NCBI RefSeq assembly: GCF_023516575.1
Contig: NZ_JAMGBE010000002.1
Span: forward strand, 434,001-498,000
Source: Sphingomonas hankyongi
GTDB taxonomy: Bacteria > Pseudomonadota > Alphaproteobacteria > Sphingomonadales > Sphingomonadaceae
DNA: 64,000 nt
Reading direction: 5' to 3'
Translations under genes and position numbers: made by a program
The notes under the pieces: model-generated
Databases searched by the model: none
What the model was told of the DNA's origin: nothing
The model's input: only the letters and a program-made list of their open reading frames with translations
Part shown: positions 31,437 to 39,592 of the stretch, piece by piece
Numbering within the stretch: position 1 is the first letter of the stretch
Layout: each line of letters begins with the position of its first letter

Positions 31437-32027
31437 CTAAGTGCTCAACTGCTTTATCAGCAGCTCGAATACCGCCGGATGGAGGGGGTTGAGATATCTG
31501 ACGCCCGCCTGAAACTTCTCTATCCAGCATATCTCGGCATGAAGCGCCTCGATACGTTCGAACTTTATCCAAAGATGATCGCCGACACGCATTTGCTCGA
31601 CCATCTCGATCTTGCACCCGTACCTCGAGATGTCGACTAATCGCACCCTGTATTTCGGATGACCCGGCCTCCGTTGAACGACCTCGACGTCAACGGAAAA
31701 ACGTTTGGCCACTCGGGGCTTGAGCTCGCGCTCGCGCGCAGCAGGAGAAAGCGTGAAGCTGAGCCCCGCACGACCACGGTCGTACCATCTTACCTGCGCG
31801 TCGATGGCTCCGCGCCCAGACACGCACAACTTGATCGTATCGCCGGGCCGTAATTCCGTGCGCACCTCGACGCAGCAGCCGTCATAAGTCAGGTCGAGGA
31901 TGGTCAAGTAGGCCGTCTGCCGGTTGGCAAGAACGGCGAAGCCGCGGAGCTCGACTGACCGACGCGCGGCCCGATCGACCGTTTGGGATTGGCATTCAGC
32001 GCTTTGATTAGCGGCAGATTTGTTCAC
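31437..32027 (-). CDS. Double PilZ-domain protein
   Basis: 196 residues with two PilZ-like units. Unit 1 (about 20-95) has RRSVELRGFAVLANRQ and ILDLTYDGCCVEV; unit 2 (about 105-190) has RVAKRFSVDVEVV and LVDISRYGCKIEM. PilZ domains bind cyclic di-GMP through an RxxxR and a D/NxSxxG motif. Here the second motif appears as DISRYG in unit 2 and, altered, as DLTYDG in unit 1; the arginine motif is RRSVE (unit 1) and KRFSV (unit 2), so ligand binding may be weak. No diguanylate cyclase gene is seen in the window. Confidence 0.8.
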   Translation of the reverse strand: MNKSAANQSAECQSQTVDRAARRSVELRGFAVLANRQTAYLTILDLTYDGCCVEVRTELRPGDTIKLCVSGRGAIDAQVRWYDRGRAGLSFTLSPAARERELKPRVAKRFSVDVEVVQRRPGHPKYRVRLVDISRYGCKIEMVEQMRVGDHLWIKFERIEALHAEICWIEKFQAGVRYLNPLHPAVFELLIKQLST

Positions 32028-32110
32028 TGGACGGGCTCCGACGAAATGGCCCGTTAGACAACAGTGGCTCGGCCTTCCCTAGCATCGATGCTGTAAACAG
32101 TAGTTTAATA

Positions 32111-32299
32111 ATGCTGGCAGGCGCGGGGAGACATCGTATCGTTCAATCGCGCGGCGGCGACTATTTGGTGATTGTGCAAAACGTCGCCTGGCTTCGCTCT
32201 CACGAGAACGGTCAAACCAAGATTGGCATCACCGGTAGCGAAGCGATCTTGGTCGCGGGAACGATCGAAGAAACCGCAGCTACGATATTGGCTGGCTAG
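32111..32299 (+). CDS. Small hypothetical protein
   Basis: 62 residues (MLAGAGRHRIVQSRGGDYLV ... GTIEETAATILAG). A short beta-rich pattern without a recognised family, and no strong ribosome binding site before 32111. Kept because codon use and gene spacing fit the other small genes. Confidence 0.45.
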   Translation: MLAGAGRHRIVQSRGGDYLVIVQNVAWLRSHENGQTKIGITGSEAILVAGTIEETAATILAG

Positions 32300-32340
32300 A
32301 TTCACTTTCACGGACGAAGGAAAGCGGACGTTTCTGGCCT

Positions 32341-32517
32341 CTAGGACTCTCCACGATCAAATTCCTCGCATAGCGGGAGTTGCTCAAAGGGCGGCTGGTA
32401 TCCGTGGCGATCGTATAGACTCCGCGGAACTCTAGAGGGTCCCGCGCCTCCATATTCGACGCGAGCGTGTTCCGCCCCGGTCTCTTCGGACTTCGTTCGA
32501 CATATACCCCTGGCCAT
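32341..32517 (-). CDS. Small hypothetical protein (58 aa)
   Basis: From ATG 32517, directly preceded by GGAGGCGGAA, a strong ribosome binding site. EYGGAGPSRVPRSLYDRHGY is the most distinctive part. No family recognised. The surrounding 32300-32590 holds nothing else. Confidence 0.45.
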   Translation of the reverse strand: MARGICRTKSEETGAEHARVEYGGAGPSRVPRSLYDRHGYQPPFEQLPLCEEFDRGES

Positions 32518-32590
32518 TTCCGCCTCCGCGCTTCGCGCCAAGTATAGCGACTAAGGCGTGAAATTTTGCAGGGCTCAAATTGACATTTTT

Positions 32591-32622
32591 TGATGTCTGA
32601 AATGGGTCGAAAGCAGACTTTA
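32591..32622 (-). repeat. Dispersed palindromic repeat copy overlapping a stop codon (32591)
   Basis: Minus orientation: AAAGTCTGCTTTCGACCCAT then CAGACATCA. Its outer end includes the TAA stop (32620-32622) of the response-regulator remnant. Confidence 0.75.
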
Positions 32623-33019
32623 GCTCGTTCTGTTTGTGTCAGCCGCAGTCATCAGAGTTGAGATGGCCGTGAGCAGTTGCGCACCTGCATATGGCTTCTG
32701 CACGACAACGCTGTGCGGCACACCTTGAACCGGCCAGTCAATGGCGCTGTCTCCGGTCGTGTAGACGACCGGCAAGTCGGTCCGCAGTTTGCGTGCATGG
32801 CGGGCGATTTCCCAGCCGTCAGTGCCTCCCGGCAGTCGAACGTCGGTCACGAGGCCCGATAACTCGGCGCCCCTACTGTCGAGTATGTTCACCCGCCTCT
32901 GAGGCGAGCTGAACTGGGATGACGGCAAAGCCCCCCGCCTCCAGTGCGTCTTGGGCAACCAATAAAACGAGCGGCTCGTCCTCCACGAGCAGAATGATCG
33001 GCTCTGGCATTCTTGTCAT
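32620..33019 (-). pseudogene. Single-domain response regulator, frameshifted
   Basis: From ATG 33019 (or 33010) the translation is MTRMPEPIILLVEDEPLVLL then VAQDALEAGGFAVI, the start of a receiver with the acidic pair. At about 32893 a run of G (GCGGGTG) shifts the frame; removing one G joins LASEA to VNILDSRGAELSGLVTDVRL with the phospho-acceptor Asp, then VVYTTGDSA and VVQKPYAGAQLL with the Thr and Lys. A one-base insertion in a homopolymer, either real inactivation or a sequence error. Confidence 0.72.
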
Positions 33020-33155
33020 TTCCGGTAGCCGCAGCGGGATCATCGCTGGGCCACCCAGCGGTAGCGCCGCACCTCATACTTCTCCAGATGCAATGTCGGC
33101 TGTGCGACGAAACGAGCGCCAGGGTCGCAACGGGCCCCGCCGTGCGTGCGAACAC

Positions 33156-33314
33156 TTAATTACGGCTAGCTTCAAGCTTCCTTATGTCCGCCTCGCCCTC
33201 TTCAGCCATTTGCAGCAGCGTTGCCGTGGTCCGGGGGTCGTTCACACGTCTTGCGAGCTGTCGGCACTTAGCGACCCTTGCTCGGATGTTCGCGATCAGC
33301 TCCTCGGTATCCAT
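33156..33314 (-). CDS. Small conserved hypothetical protein (52 aa)
   Basis: From ATG 33314: MDTEELIANIRARVAKCRQL then NDPRTTATLLQMAEEGEADI. Helical and charged, like other sphingomonad small proteins with the ELI.RIR....C..LA pattern. The frame upstream of 33314 is not believed to be coding. Function unknown. Confidence 0.6.
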   Translation of the reverse strand: MDTEELIANIRARVAKCRQLARRVNDPRTTATLLQMAEEGEADIRKLEASRN

Positions 33315-33496
33315 GACCCGCGAACTAAGCGGGATGATCGCCGTTCCCAGATACAGAGGGTTATTATTCGAAGTTGCCTTTGCGCAACGGTGTGGAATTA
33401 GCCCTCGTGCAGCGAAGCCGCCACCAAAAGGACTCGCTGCGGCGCATCCGTGAACACCGTATTGACACCCCAACAACTTGAGCGCTTCCATTGCGC

Positions 33497-33679
33497 ATGC
33501 GCATCGAATTGAACTGCGCTGTTTGCGGCGAGAACAGCTTCAATCTGGAGGGCGGGCAATCCGATGATACTCGCATCCTCTGCGCGAACTGCGGCCACGA
33601 GATAGGCACGCTCCAACAGTTGAAAGAGCGCGTTGCCGAGGAAGTCATGTCGCGCAGCCGATCGGCTCGGGGTTCCTAG
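33497..33679 (+). CDS. Small zinc-ribbon protein
   Basis: 60 residues from ATG 33497 (33491 also possible). Two CxxC pairs, NCAVCGEN and LCANCGHE, form a zinc ribbon, followed by a helix LQQLKERVAEEVMSRSRSA. Function unknown; it resembles small zinc proteins accompanying other short genes in sphingomonads. Confidence 0.68.
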   Translation: MRIELNCAVCGENSFNLEGGQSDDTRILCANCGHEIGTLQQLKERVAEEVMSRSRSARGS

Positions 33680-34057
33680 GCCTCACAGGCCTCTTCAACG
33701 GTGCCAAAACTTCTGCCGCTCGCGTTCTGCCAACGAGCGCTCCCGTCTGGCGCAGTAACCCGCCGCGGAAATCTCTTGCCTCTCAGGCTGTCGCGCCATC
33801 CACGGATCAGGGGCCTTAGGCAATTCATCAGAGACTTAACGAGGCGCGACATACCGTCGTTCCCGCCTAGTCCAGTTCAAGATCCAGGGGCGGCTGAAAT
33901 GCTCGCACTGCGGAGCGAAGGCTGCGGGCTTGACGGTGCTGTCGCCACCGGCGCCCAGGAATTAGTGTCGCCATTTCGACAGAGGAACCGCGCGCAGGAT
34001 TTTACGTTTTGCGATGCGCTTTGGTTTCCGGCGTTGTTCGGTGGGAGGATTAAAGAA
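33680..34057 (+). other. Gene-free stretch with a zinc-ribbon gene remnant
   Basis: An open frame covers part of this 378-bp stretch but has no recognisable product. The only meaningful signal is the zinc-ribbon C-terminus at 33876-33965. No repeat or promoter stands out. Confidence 0.4.
33876..33965 (+). pseudogene. Remnant of a zinc-ribbon protein like the one at 24493
   Basis: In this frame the DNA encodes FKIQGRLKCSHCGAKAAGLT then VLSPPAPRN and a TAG stop, matching FKCTLCGAREASLTVLSPPP of the 24493 protein. Upstream the frame is closed by TAA at 33837 and no start or first CxxC pair is found, so only the last third survives. Confidence 0.5.
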
Positions 34058-34225
34058 ATGCCCCGCGAGCGTATCGATACAGGCAGCGATAAACGTTATG
34101 TCCGTCGCGACAAGGAGGGGCGCTTCAAAGAGTCCGAGGATGTCGGGCGTAGCTCCGCCCAGGACCAAAAACGTGATTCCAAGACTACGCCCAAACGGGG
34201 CGAAGGCGACAAGGGTGATCGTTAG
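34058..34225 (+). CDS. Small hydrophilic hypothetical protein (55 aa)
   Basis: From ATG 34058 with GGGAGGA 9 nt upstream: MPRERIDTGSDKRYVRRDKE then GRFKESEDVGRSSAQDQKRD. Very charged, probably disordered. This RRDKxGRFKES layout is recurrent in small bacterial proteins with unknown role. 12 nt before the next gene. Confidence 0.6.
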   Translation: MPRERIDTGSDKRYVRRDKEGRFKESEDVGRSSAQDQKRDSKTTPKRGEGDKGDR

Positions 34226-34237
34226 GGTGGCGCGGGA

Positions 34238-34450
34238 ATGGTAGAGAGACTGTTCAGTAAACCCAATTACGCCGCGCGGTGGACGTCAGAGGACTACGAT
34301 CTGCTCGACACCGCGCTGAAAGATGGCCGTCCGATTGCCGAAATCGCCAAGGCCATGGGTCGTTCTCAGGAAGCCGTCCGCTGCAAACTGTGGCAAGGCG
34401 GGTTGCTCCCGCCCCGAAAGAAAAAGCAGGTGCCTGTCGCCTCGGCCTGA
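34238..34450 (+). CDS. Small SANT/Myb-like helix-turn-helix protein
   Basis: 70 residues: ARWTSEDYDLLDTALKDGRP then IAEIAKAMGRSQEAVRCKLW, a Myb/SANT-like tri-helix with a conserved first tryptophan, followed by a basic tail RKKKQ. Likely DNA-binding; target unknown. Behind the 34058 gene on the same strand. Confidence 0.62.
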   Translation: MVERLFSKPNYAARWTSEDYDLLDTALKDGRPIAEIAKAMGRSQEAVRCKLWQGGLLPPRKKKQVPVASA

Positions 34451-34484
34451 AAAAAGGCCCGGCCGAAAGGAGAGAGCGGGCCTT
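34448..34484 (-). terminator. Intrinsic terminator reading leftwards
   Basis: AAGGCCCG (34454-34461) and CGGGCCTT (34477-34484) are perfect 8-bp arms. On the minus strand the stem is followed by a run of T (the A run at 34450-34455). It could end transcripts of the DUF6766-type gene at 34707; the gap 34485-34706 shows no gene. Confidence 0.55.
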
Positions 34485-34706
34485 GAGGCGCGGTCCGTGC
34501 AGTCTAGACACAGGTCGAAGCTTGCAGGGTTCTCCGACGCGCGGACAAACGTCAGAATGACGTTCTCTCTTTGATCGCCGACTTTGGCAGTGGCTGCCGA
34601 CCGGCCAAGTTGCCGCTAAAGATGGCGGGATTTCACGACGCCAGCTCCTTGCTTGCTTATTGCTCATTCCAAGTTGAACTGGCTCCCAAAGAGATCTTCC
34701 ATCAGG

Positions 34707-35366
34707 TTAGACCCCCGTCTGACCATGCGGTGCGGCGACAGGTTTGGATTCAGGCGACCCTTTCTGTCTCAGGAAAATGCTCAGAACCACGATGACAGCG
34801 GTGGACAGAAACTCGCTTTGCCAGTTCTGAAACGATTCGAACCAAAGCTGAGCACTGGTCAGATACTCGAACGTTGGAATGGTCTGTTGCCCGTGGCTCG
34901 CCGCCTCCGCGGCGGCCTCCTTCGCGCTGAAGACCCAGTGCATCACGAACGAAGCTAAGAACAAAATCACGAGCACAATGCCTAGCGAGCGACTGTACAG
35001 CCAGCGCGCCAACGCACCACGGTGAAGCGGAGCTGGCGCATCGGCCGGGGTTTTGAGCGGCCGCCTATCGCCTTCGCGGGCTCCTTCGTCCGGATCGGCG
35101 GACTCGGCAGATCCACGTTGAAACAGGAAAGCTGTCAGAACGACATAAGCCGACATCTGGAGGAACTCGCTTTCCCAGTTCTCGAACACCGTCGCGAGAA
35201 ACAAGGGATCCTTTAGGAAAGCGACAATGCCGATGGGCTGTTCGCCGTGCAGCTGCAGTTGCTGGTTTTGAACGTGCCAGCCGGTTAGAAACTGGCCGAT
35301 AATGCTCACAACGAACAAGAGCATCAGAACGATGGTTAGCCCATTGTCCTTTAGGAACCTGCTCAT
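34707..35366 (-). CDS. Membrane protein with duplicated DUF6766-like unit
   Basis: 219 residues from ATG 35366 (35378 also possible). Two halves repeat the same design: FLKDNGLTIVLMLLFVVSII ... FENWESEFLQMSAYVVLTAF and SRSLGIVLVILFLASFVMHW ... FQNWQSEFLSTAVIVVLSIF. Each half carries two transmembrane helices and an NWxSEFL motif, then a QRGSAES or QKGSPES tail. Function unknown. Confidence 0.78.
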   Translation of the reverse strand: MSRFLKDNGLTIVLMLLFVVSIIGQFLTGWHVQNQQLQLHGEQPIGIVAFLKDPLFLATVFENWESEFLQMSAYVVLTAFLFQRGSAESADPDEGAREGDRRPLKTPADAPAPLHRGALARWLYSRSLGIVLVILFLASFVMHWVFSAKEAAAEAASHGQQTIPTFEYLTSAQLWFESFQNWQSEFLSTAVIVVLSIFLRQKGSPESKPVAAPHGQTGV

Positions 35367-35568
35367 GGCCGTGGACACGGTTGAGGTGGTCCGGATCTCG
35401 CGGCGCCGGCCCTATGCATTGGCTGCTCCTTGATTGCGCCGCGGTTTTGTTCAGTCATAACAGCCGACGATTGCGCGCGTTCCGAGGCCACTCTAAGCGC
35501 TGCTGCTCTTCTTCACTAATCGAAGTTAATTGACTGAAGCTCAGCGGTTTTTTGCAGGTTCGGCGAGC

Positions 35569-35784
35569 ATGAAAAGATCCCAAAACGATGAAGTGCACCC
35601 CGCCGGTCTGCAAGCCAAATTTGGAGAAGATGCCTCCTTGTACGCGCAGGTGAGAGCAGAGGCAGCGGCCGCGGCTGGTCGCCCCCACGCCTCTGAGGAC
35701 TGGGAAAAGGCCGCGGACGAATTAGTCGAAGGCGAGGCGAATGGGGCGGACGAAGAACCACCAACGCCTCGCCGTTCGCGGTAG
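35569..35784 (+). CDS. Small hypothetical protein
   Basis: 71 residues from ATG 35569: MKRSQNDEVHPAGLQAKFGE then DASLYAQVRAEAAAAAG, with an acidic C-terminus. An upstream ATG at 35530 is less likely. Stress-related small proteins of this composition are common but no family is recognised. Confidence 0.55.
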   Translation: MKRSQNDEVHPAGLQAKFGEDASLYAQVRAEAAAAAGRPHASEDWEKAADELVEGEANGADEEPPTPRRSR

Positions 35785-35946
35785 CGCGTCGGCTCTAGTG
35801 CATTGGGGGGGTGCGGCGGACCCGTCAAATCATCGGTTGCTTTGCGGCGGCATTCAACTGCGCAGGTTCACAAGCGACCACCCGATCACGGCAATTATCG
35901 GTACGAGGTGACTTGCCTATCATGCCGGCAAGCTGACCGGTGGCAC

Positions 35947-35976
35947 TAATGTCTGCAATGGGTCGAAAGCGGACCT
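35947..35976 (-). repeat. Dispersed palindromic repeat copy (35947)
   Basis: Minus orientation: GGTCCGCTTTCGACCCATTG then CAGACATTA, ending 6 nt beyond the stop of the luciferase-like gene at 35983. Confidence 0.8.
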
Positions 35977-35982
35977 AGAGCT

Positions 35983-36990
35983 TTAACTGGCGGGGGCGAT
36001 TTCAGGCTGGCTGACGGCTTCCATCAAAAGCTCGTAGGAGCGGAGCCGCGCCTCATGGTCGTAAATCTGCGCGGTGACGATGAGTTCATCCGGTTTGGTA
36101 CGCTCAACAAACTCCTCCATCTGCCGCCGCGCTGTCTCTTGGCTCCCTATGGCGGAAGCGGAGAGTACCGAGCGCAGCATGGCACGCGATTCGAGCGGCA
36201 ATTCGTCGGCATAGCCGCGCCTGGGCGGCGGCAGTTTAGTAGGCATTCCAGTGCGCAGCGAAATAAACGCCTGCTGCACCGAGGTCGCGAGCAGCTCGGC
36301 CTGCTCGTCCGTATTGGCGACGATCGCGTTGAACCCGAGCATCACATAAGGTTCGGCCAGCTGCTCCGAAGGCTTGAACTGCTGCCGGTAGACTGCAATC
36401 GCCTCCATCATCATCTGGGGCGCGAAGTGCGACGCGAATGCGTAGGGAAGCCCGAGCATCGCGGCCAGCTGCGCCCCGAACTGGCTCGAACCCAGGATCC
36501 AGATCGGGATGTCCAAGCCCTCGCCGGGAATTGCTCGGACGCGGCCGTTTTCTCCGCGGAAATAGCCGATCAGCTCCAAGACATCGTTCGGGAATTGGTT
36601 GGCGTCCGACGCGAGGTTGCGCCGCATCGCATAGGCGGCCGCTTGGTCGGTCCCAGGCGCACGGCCAAGACCGAGGTCGACACGCCCCGGAAACAGGCTT
36701 TCGAGAGTTCCGAACTGCTCGGCTATGATCAGGGGCGAATGGTTGGGCAGCATGATGCCGCCGGCGCCCATCCGGATGGTTGATGTCTTGGATCCGACGA
36801 ATGCCAGCGCCACGGCGGTCGCTGCGCTCGCGATCCCCGGCATCGAATGATGCTCTGCCATCCAAAAGCGTTTGTAGCCAAGTCTCTCGATGTGCTGCGC
36901 GAGAGCCGCGGAATTGCGCAAAGATTGTCCTGCGTCACTGCCCTCGACGATCGGTGAAAGATCGAGGACCGAGAGAGGGATCGATAGCAT
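35983..36990 (-). CDS. LLM-class flavin-dependent oxidoreductase (luciferase-like)
   Basis: 335 residues from ATG 36990 ([14 protein letters not shown]). Conserved blocks of the group 1 luciferase-like monooxygenases: [55 protein letters not shown], and [23 protein letters not shown]-barrel fold using FMN or F420-type cofactor. Substrate unknown. The longer upstream frame passes through a dispersed repeat at 37044 and is rejected. Confidence 0.92.
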   Translation of the reverse strand: MLSIPLSVLDLSPIVEGSDAGQSLRNSAALAQHIERLGYKRFWMAEHHSMPGIASAATAVALAFVGSKTSTIRMGAGGIMLPNHSPLIIAEQFGTLESLFPGRVDLGLGRAPGTDQAAAYAMRRNLASDANQFPNDVLELIGYFRGENGRVRAIPGEGLDIPIWILGSSQFGAQLAAMLGLPYAFASHFAPQMMMEAIAVYRQQFKPSEQLAEPYVMLGFNAIVANTDEQAELLATSVQQAFISLRTGMPTKLPPPRRGYADELPLESRAMLRSVLSASAIGSQETARRQMEEFVERTKPDELIVTAQIYDHEARLRSYELLMEAVSQPEIAPAS

Positions 36991-37043
36991 GCGATTGGAT
37001 GTGGGGGCGACGGCGGGGCTTTCAATGAGAAACGAGTACAGCG

Positions 37044-37073
37044 CTAATGTCTGCAATGGATCAAAGCAGACAC
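37044..37073 (-). repeat. Dispersed palindromic repeat copy (37044)
   Basis: Minus orientation with two core changes (GATCCA in place of GACCCA) and arms TGTCTGC / GCAGACA. It sits 54 nt upstream of the luciferase-like gene. Confidence 0.7.
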
Positions 37074-37262
37074 TCGGTTTGAGCCGGCTCTTGGGGAGAA
37101 CGCTTGGATAAGGCGGGCGTTCGCTTCCTTTCGGTGCTAGGGGGAAGCAATTAGGCGGCTTCCCTCCCGTGAGCATACGCCTGGCAGAGAGACCATCGAG
37201 CTCCCGCTCCGATCAAGGTGCTCCGTTGGGACTCAACAGTCGGTGCGCTGATGGAGACGTTC

Positions 37263-38189
37263 ATGATCAAGCCGAAGAAGATCCTGCTTCAGACGACCAT
37301 CCCAACCACCGAAGACGATTGGTCGATCGCGCGCTTCGGCAAGCTCGCTGCGCTGCTTCGAGATGCGCGCGATGAAAGCAGCAACGCGCTCTACGAAGTG
37401 ACTGCACGCGATCGCGAGCCGCCCGGGAAGCCGGACTCGGTTCTATCGACCATCGATCAAAGCGACATCGACGAGCTTTGGCTGTTTGCGGTTGATACCG
37501 GAGACGGTCTTACAGAGCAGGATTGCGCTGCCATCTCCCGCTTCCGGAAGAATGGCGGGGGACTGCTCGTGACGCGCGACCACATGGACTTGGGGTCATC
37601 AGTCTGCACCTTGGGCGGCGTTGGAAAGGCGCATTACTTTCATTCCAAACAGCCGGATCCGGACGTCAGCCGTCGCAAGCGCGATGATCCTTACACGACC
37701 GACATCGATTGGCCGAACTTTCACTCCGGGGCCAACGGCGATTTCCTGGAGATCGAGGTTGTTGGGGACGCGCATCCTGTGCTCGCCAAAAAGGGATCGC
37801 GCGCCTCGATCCGCTTTCTGCCTGCTCACCCTCACGAGGGCGACATCGGCGCTCCGAAAGAAGAGGGCGCGCGCGTGATCGTAAAGGGGAAGAGCAAGGC
37901 GACCGGCGCCGACTTTAACATCTCTGTCGCCTTCGAGCCTGGCGAGCATGGCGGTCCAGCGATTGCCGAAAGCACCTTCCACCGCTTCGCCGACTATAAT
38001 TGGGACCCGCGGTCCGGCTGCCCAAGCTTTGTCAGCGAAAAGCCGGGTGATGGCCTGCAACGCGTGCCTGAAGCGATGGCGGACACGCATCTTTATGCGC
38101 TGAATATCGCAGGGTGGCTGTCCGGAGACTTCGGGACGCGGAAGACGACACACGACGCGACGCTGACGGGTGCCATTCAAGGGGGCTAA
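37263..38189 (+). CDS. Conserved hypothetical protein, possibly glutamine-amidotransferase-like fold
   Basis: 308 residues from ATG 37263 (GGAGA upstream; 37251 also possible). KILLQTTIPTTEDDWSIARF begins the protein; a central AISRFRKNGGGLLVTRDHMD resembles the sheet-turn of class I glutamine-amidotransferase or ThuA-like folds; FHRFADYNWDPRSGCPSFVS is the most distinctive block. No nucleophile Cys at the expected site is identified, so the fold call is weak and no function is proposed. Confidence 0.6.
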   Translation: MIKPKKILLQTTIPTTEDDWSIARFGKLAALLRDARDESSNALYEVTARDREPPGKPDSVLSTIDQSDIDELWLFAVDTGDGLTEQDCAAISRFRKNGGGLLVTRDHMDLGSSVCTLGGVGKAHYFHSKQPDPDVSRRKRDDPYTTDIDWPNFHSGANGDFLEIEVVGDAHPVLAKKGSRASIRFLPAHPHEGDIGAPKEEGARVIVKGKSKATGADFNISVAFEPGEHGGPAIAESTFHRFADYNWDPRSGCPSFVSEKPGDGLQRVPEAMADTHLYALNIAGWLSGDFGTRKTTHDATLTGAIQGG

Positions 38190-38388
38190 GCTCTGCGGCG
38201 GCTTGGGGCGGGCCGTCGTCAGTTAGTGTGCTGGCAGGGCTCACAAAGGAGTTTTGATCGGGGCACGCCGTCGAGCTAATCGAAATTTGGGCAGCGCACG
38301 CGTGTCAAAGCCCTGCAGTTATGAGCTTTGACACCGCCGTTACGATCTGGGCAGCGGCGAACGGCTTTTGAATCATTAACCGATAACG

Positions 38389-39012
38389 CTAGGCCAGCTG
38401 GTTGGCATGCGGTGCGGGGGGATGCGTTTTGGACTGCTGCAAGTCGTGCCAGCGCTCGAAGCGGCGGTCCGGGATCACCCACATCAAAGAAACCCCGATG
38501 TAGAGCGAAATGGCGATCCACGGCGAAATGTAGGCGGCCGGTACTCCGAGCCCGTACAGGCCGAAACTGACCCACTCCTTCTTCCGGGAGCCGACCACTG
38601 CCCTGATCCGCGATTCGGTCCCTTCCGCCAGGATCAGCTCGCGTTCGAGCCAGATGTAGGCGAAGGCCGCCATCACGGTCACTATCCCATAAGCGGCAAC
38701 GGGCTGCGGCGTGACTCCGGCAAGGCCGATCCAGCGGATCACAAACGGCATCAAGGTCAGCCAGAAGAGCAGAAACAGATTGGCCCAGAGTGCGGGCCCG
38801 TTCACCCGGCTGGCCGTCGCGAGCATATGGTGGTGATTGGTCCAGAAGATGCCGATATTGATGAATGCCATCGCATAAGCGACCAATAGCGGGATCACGG
38901 GCTGGATTGCCTGCCAGGCGGGAGTGGCGGGAACGCGCAGATCGAGGACCATGATGGTCATGGCGATAGCCACCACCGCGTCGGTGAACGCCATTAGCCG
39001 GTCGGTCTTCAT
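38389..39012 (-). CDS. TMEM175-type (DUF1211) membrane protein
   Basis: 207 residues from ATG 39012 (39027 also possible). The first helix carries MKTDRLMAFTDAVVAIAMTI, the TMEM175 FSDAVxAI-like motif that lines the potassium pore in this family (Phe-Thr-Asp here). About six transmembrane helices in all, with WLERELILAE and RIRAVVGSRKKEWV in loops. Potassium conduction is inferred from the family. The longer frame to 39147 contains a dispersed repeat. Confidence 0.85.
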   Translation of the reverse strand: MKTDRLMAFTDAVVAIAMTIMVLDLRVPATPAWQAIQPVIPLLVAYAMAFINIGIFWTNHHHMLATASRVNGPALWANLFLLFWLTLMPFVIRWIGLAGVTPQPVAAYGIVTVMAAFAYIWLERELILAEGTESRIRAVVGSRKKEWVSFGLYGLGVPAAYISPWIAISLYIGVSLMWVIPDRRFERWHDLQQSKTHPPAPHANQLA

Positions 39013-39106
39013 AACGCGCACTCCCATGGAACGGAGACGGGCCGCGTTGGGCGTAACTGAGACCCTTGGCAAGTCAGGGTTGCGCTGGACCCAAATGGAT
39101 GCGTGG

Positions 39107-39138
39107 AATGTCCGTAATGGGTCGAAAACAGACATTTC
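39107..39138 (-). repeat. Dispersed palindromic repeat copy (39107), last of the series
   Basis: AATGTCCG and CAGACATT arms around a minus-oriented TTTCGACCCATTA core. No further copies were found between 39.2 kb and the right end. Confidence 0.78.
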
Positions 39139-39357
39139 GCTGACCAAGCCGGCGCCGATTGGAGGTGCTTACGCGGTGCTACCACGGACTCCAAAGTGAT
39201 CGCGCTTCCCTCCTAAAGGAGCGATGATTGGAGATTAGCGGATCTCCCGAGTTTCGGATTGCTGCGCTGTACCTTGTCCTCCGGACGGGTCCCACGCATT
39301 GTGAGAACATCGGCTCCGAACTGCGGGCCTGTCACGGATGTGTTGTGGAGGTTTCAG

Positions 39358-39573
39358 TTGGCATCGGAACGCAAGGTCGTGCGCGCACCCAGCTACATGG
39401 ACAAGATGACTCCCTCGGAGCGTCAGCTTCACCGCTACGAGCTGATTGGCTGGATCGTCACCGGCATCATCAAGGAGGGCAACTGCGAGAGAAACGAGAG
39501 GATCGATGAGCTGATCGGCGAACTCGACATCGCGCTCCAGGAGGCCCTCGGCCTCTACCGGGTTACAAACTGA
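39358..39573 (+). CDS. Small hypothetical protein
   Basis: 71 residues from TTG 39358, preceded by GGAGGTTTCAG; an ATG at 39397 is the conservative alternative. ASERKVVRAPSYMDKMTPSE then RQLHRYELIGWIVTGIIKEG. Helical, with a CE-rich middle. No family recognised. Confidence 0.5.
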   Translation: MASERKVVRAPSYMDKMTPSERQLHRYELIGWIVTGIIKEGNCERNERIDELIGELDIALQEALGLYRVTN

Positions 39574-39592
39574 GCCACCCCGTCACCGTCGG

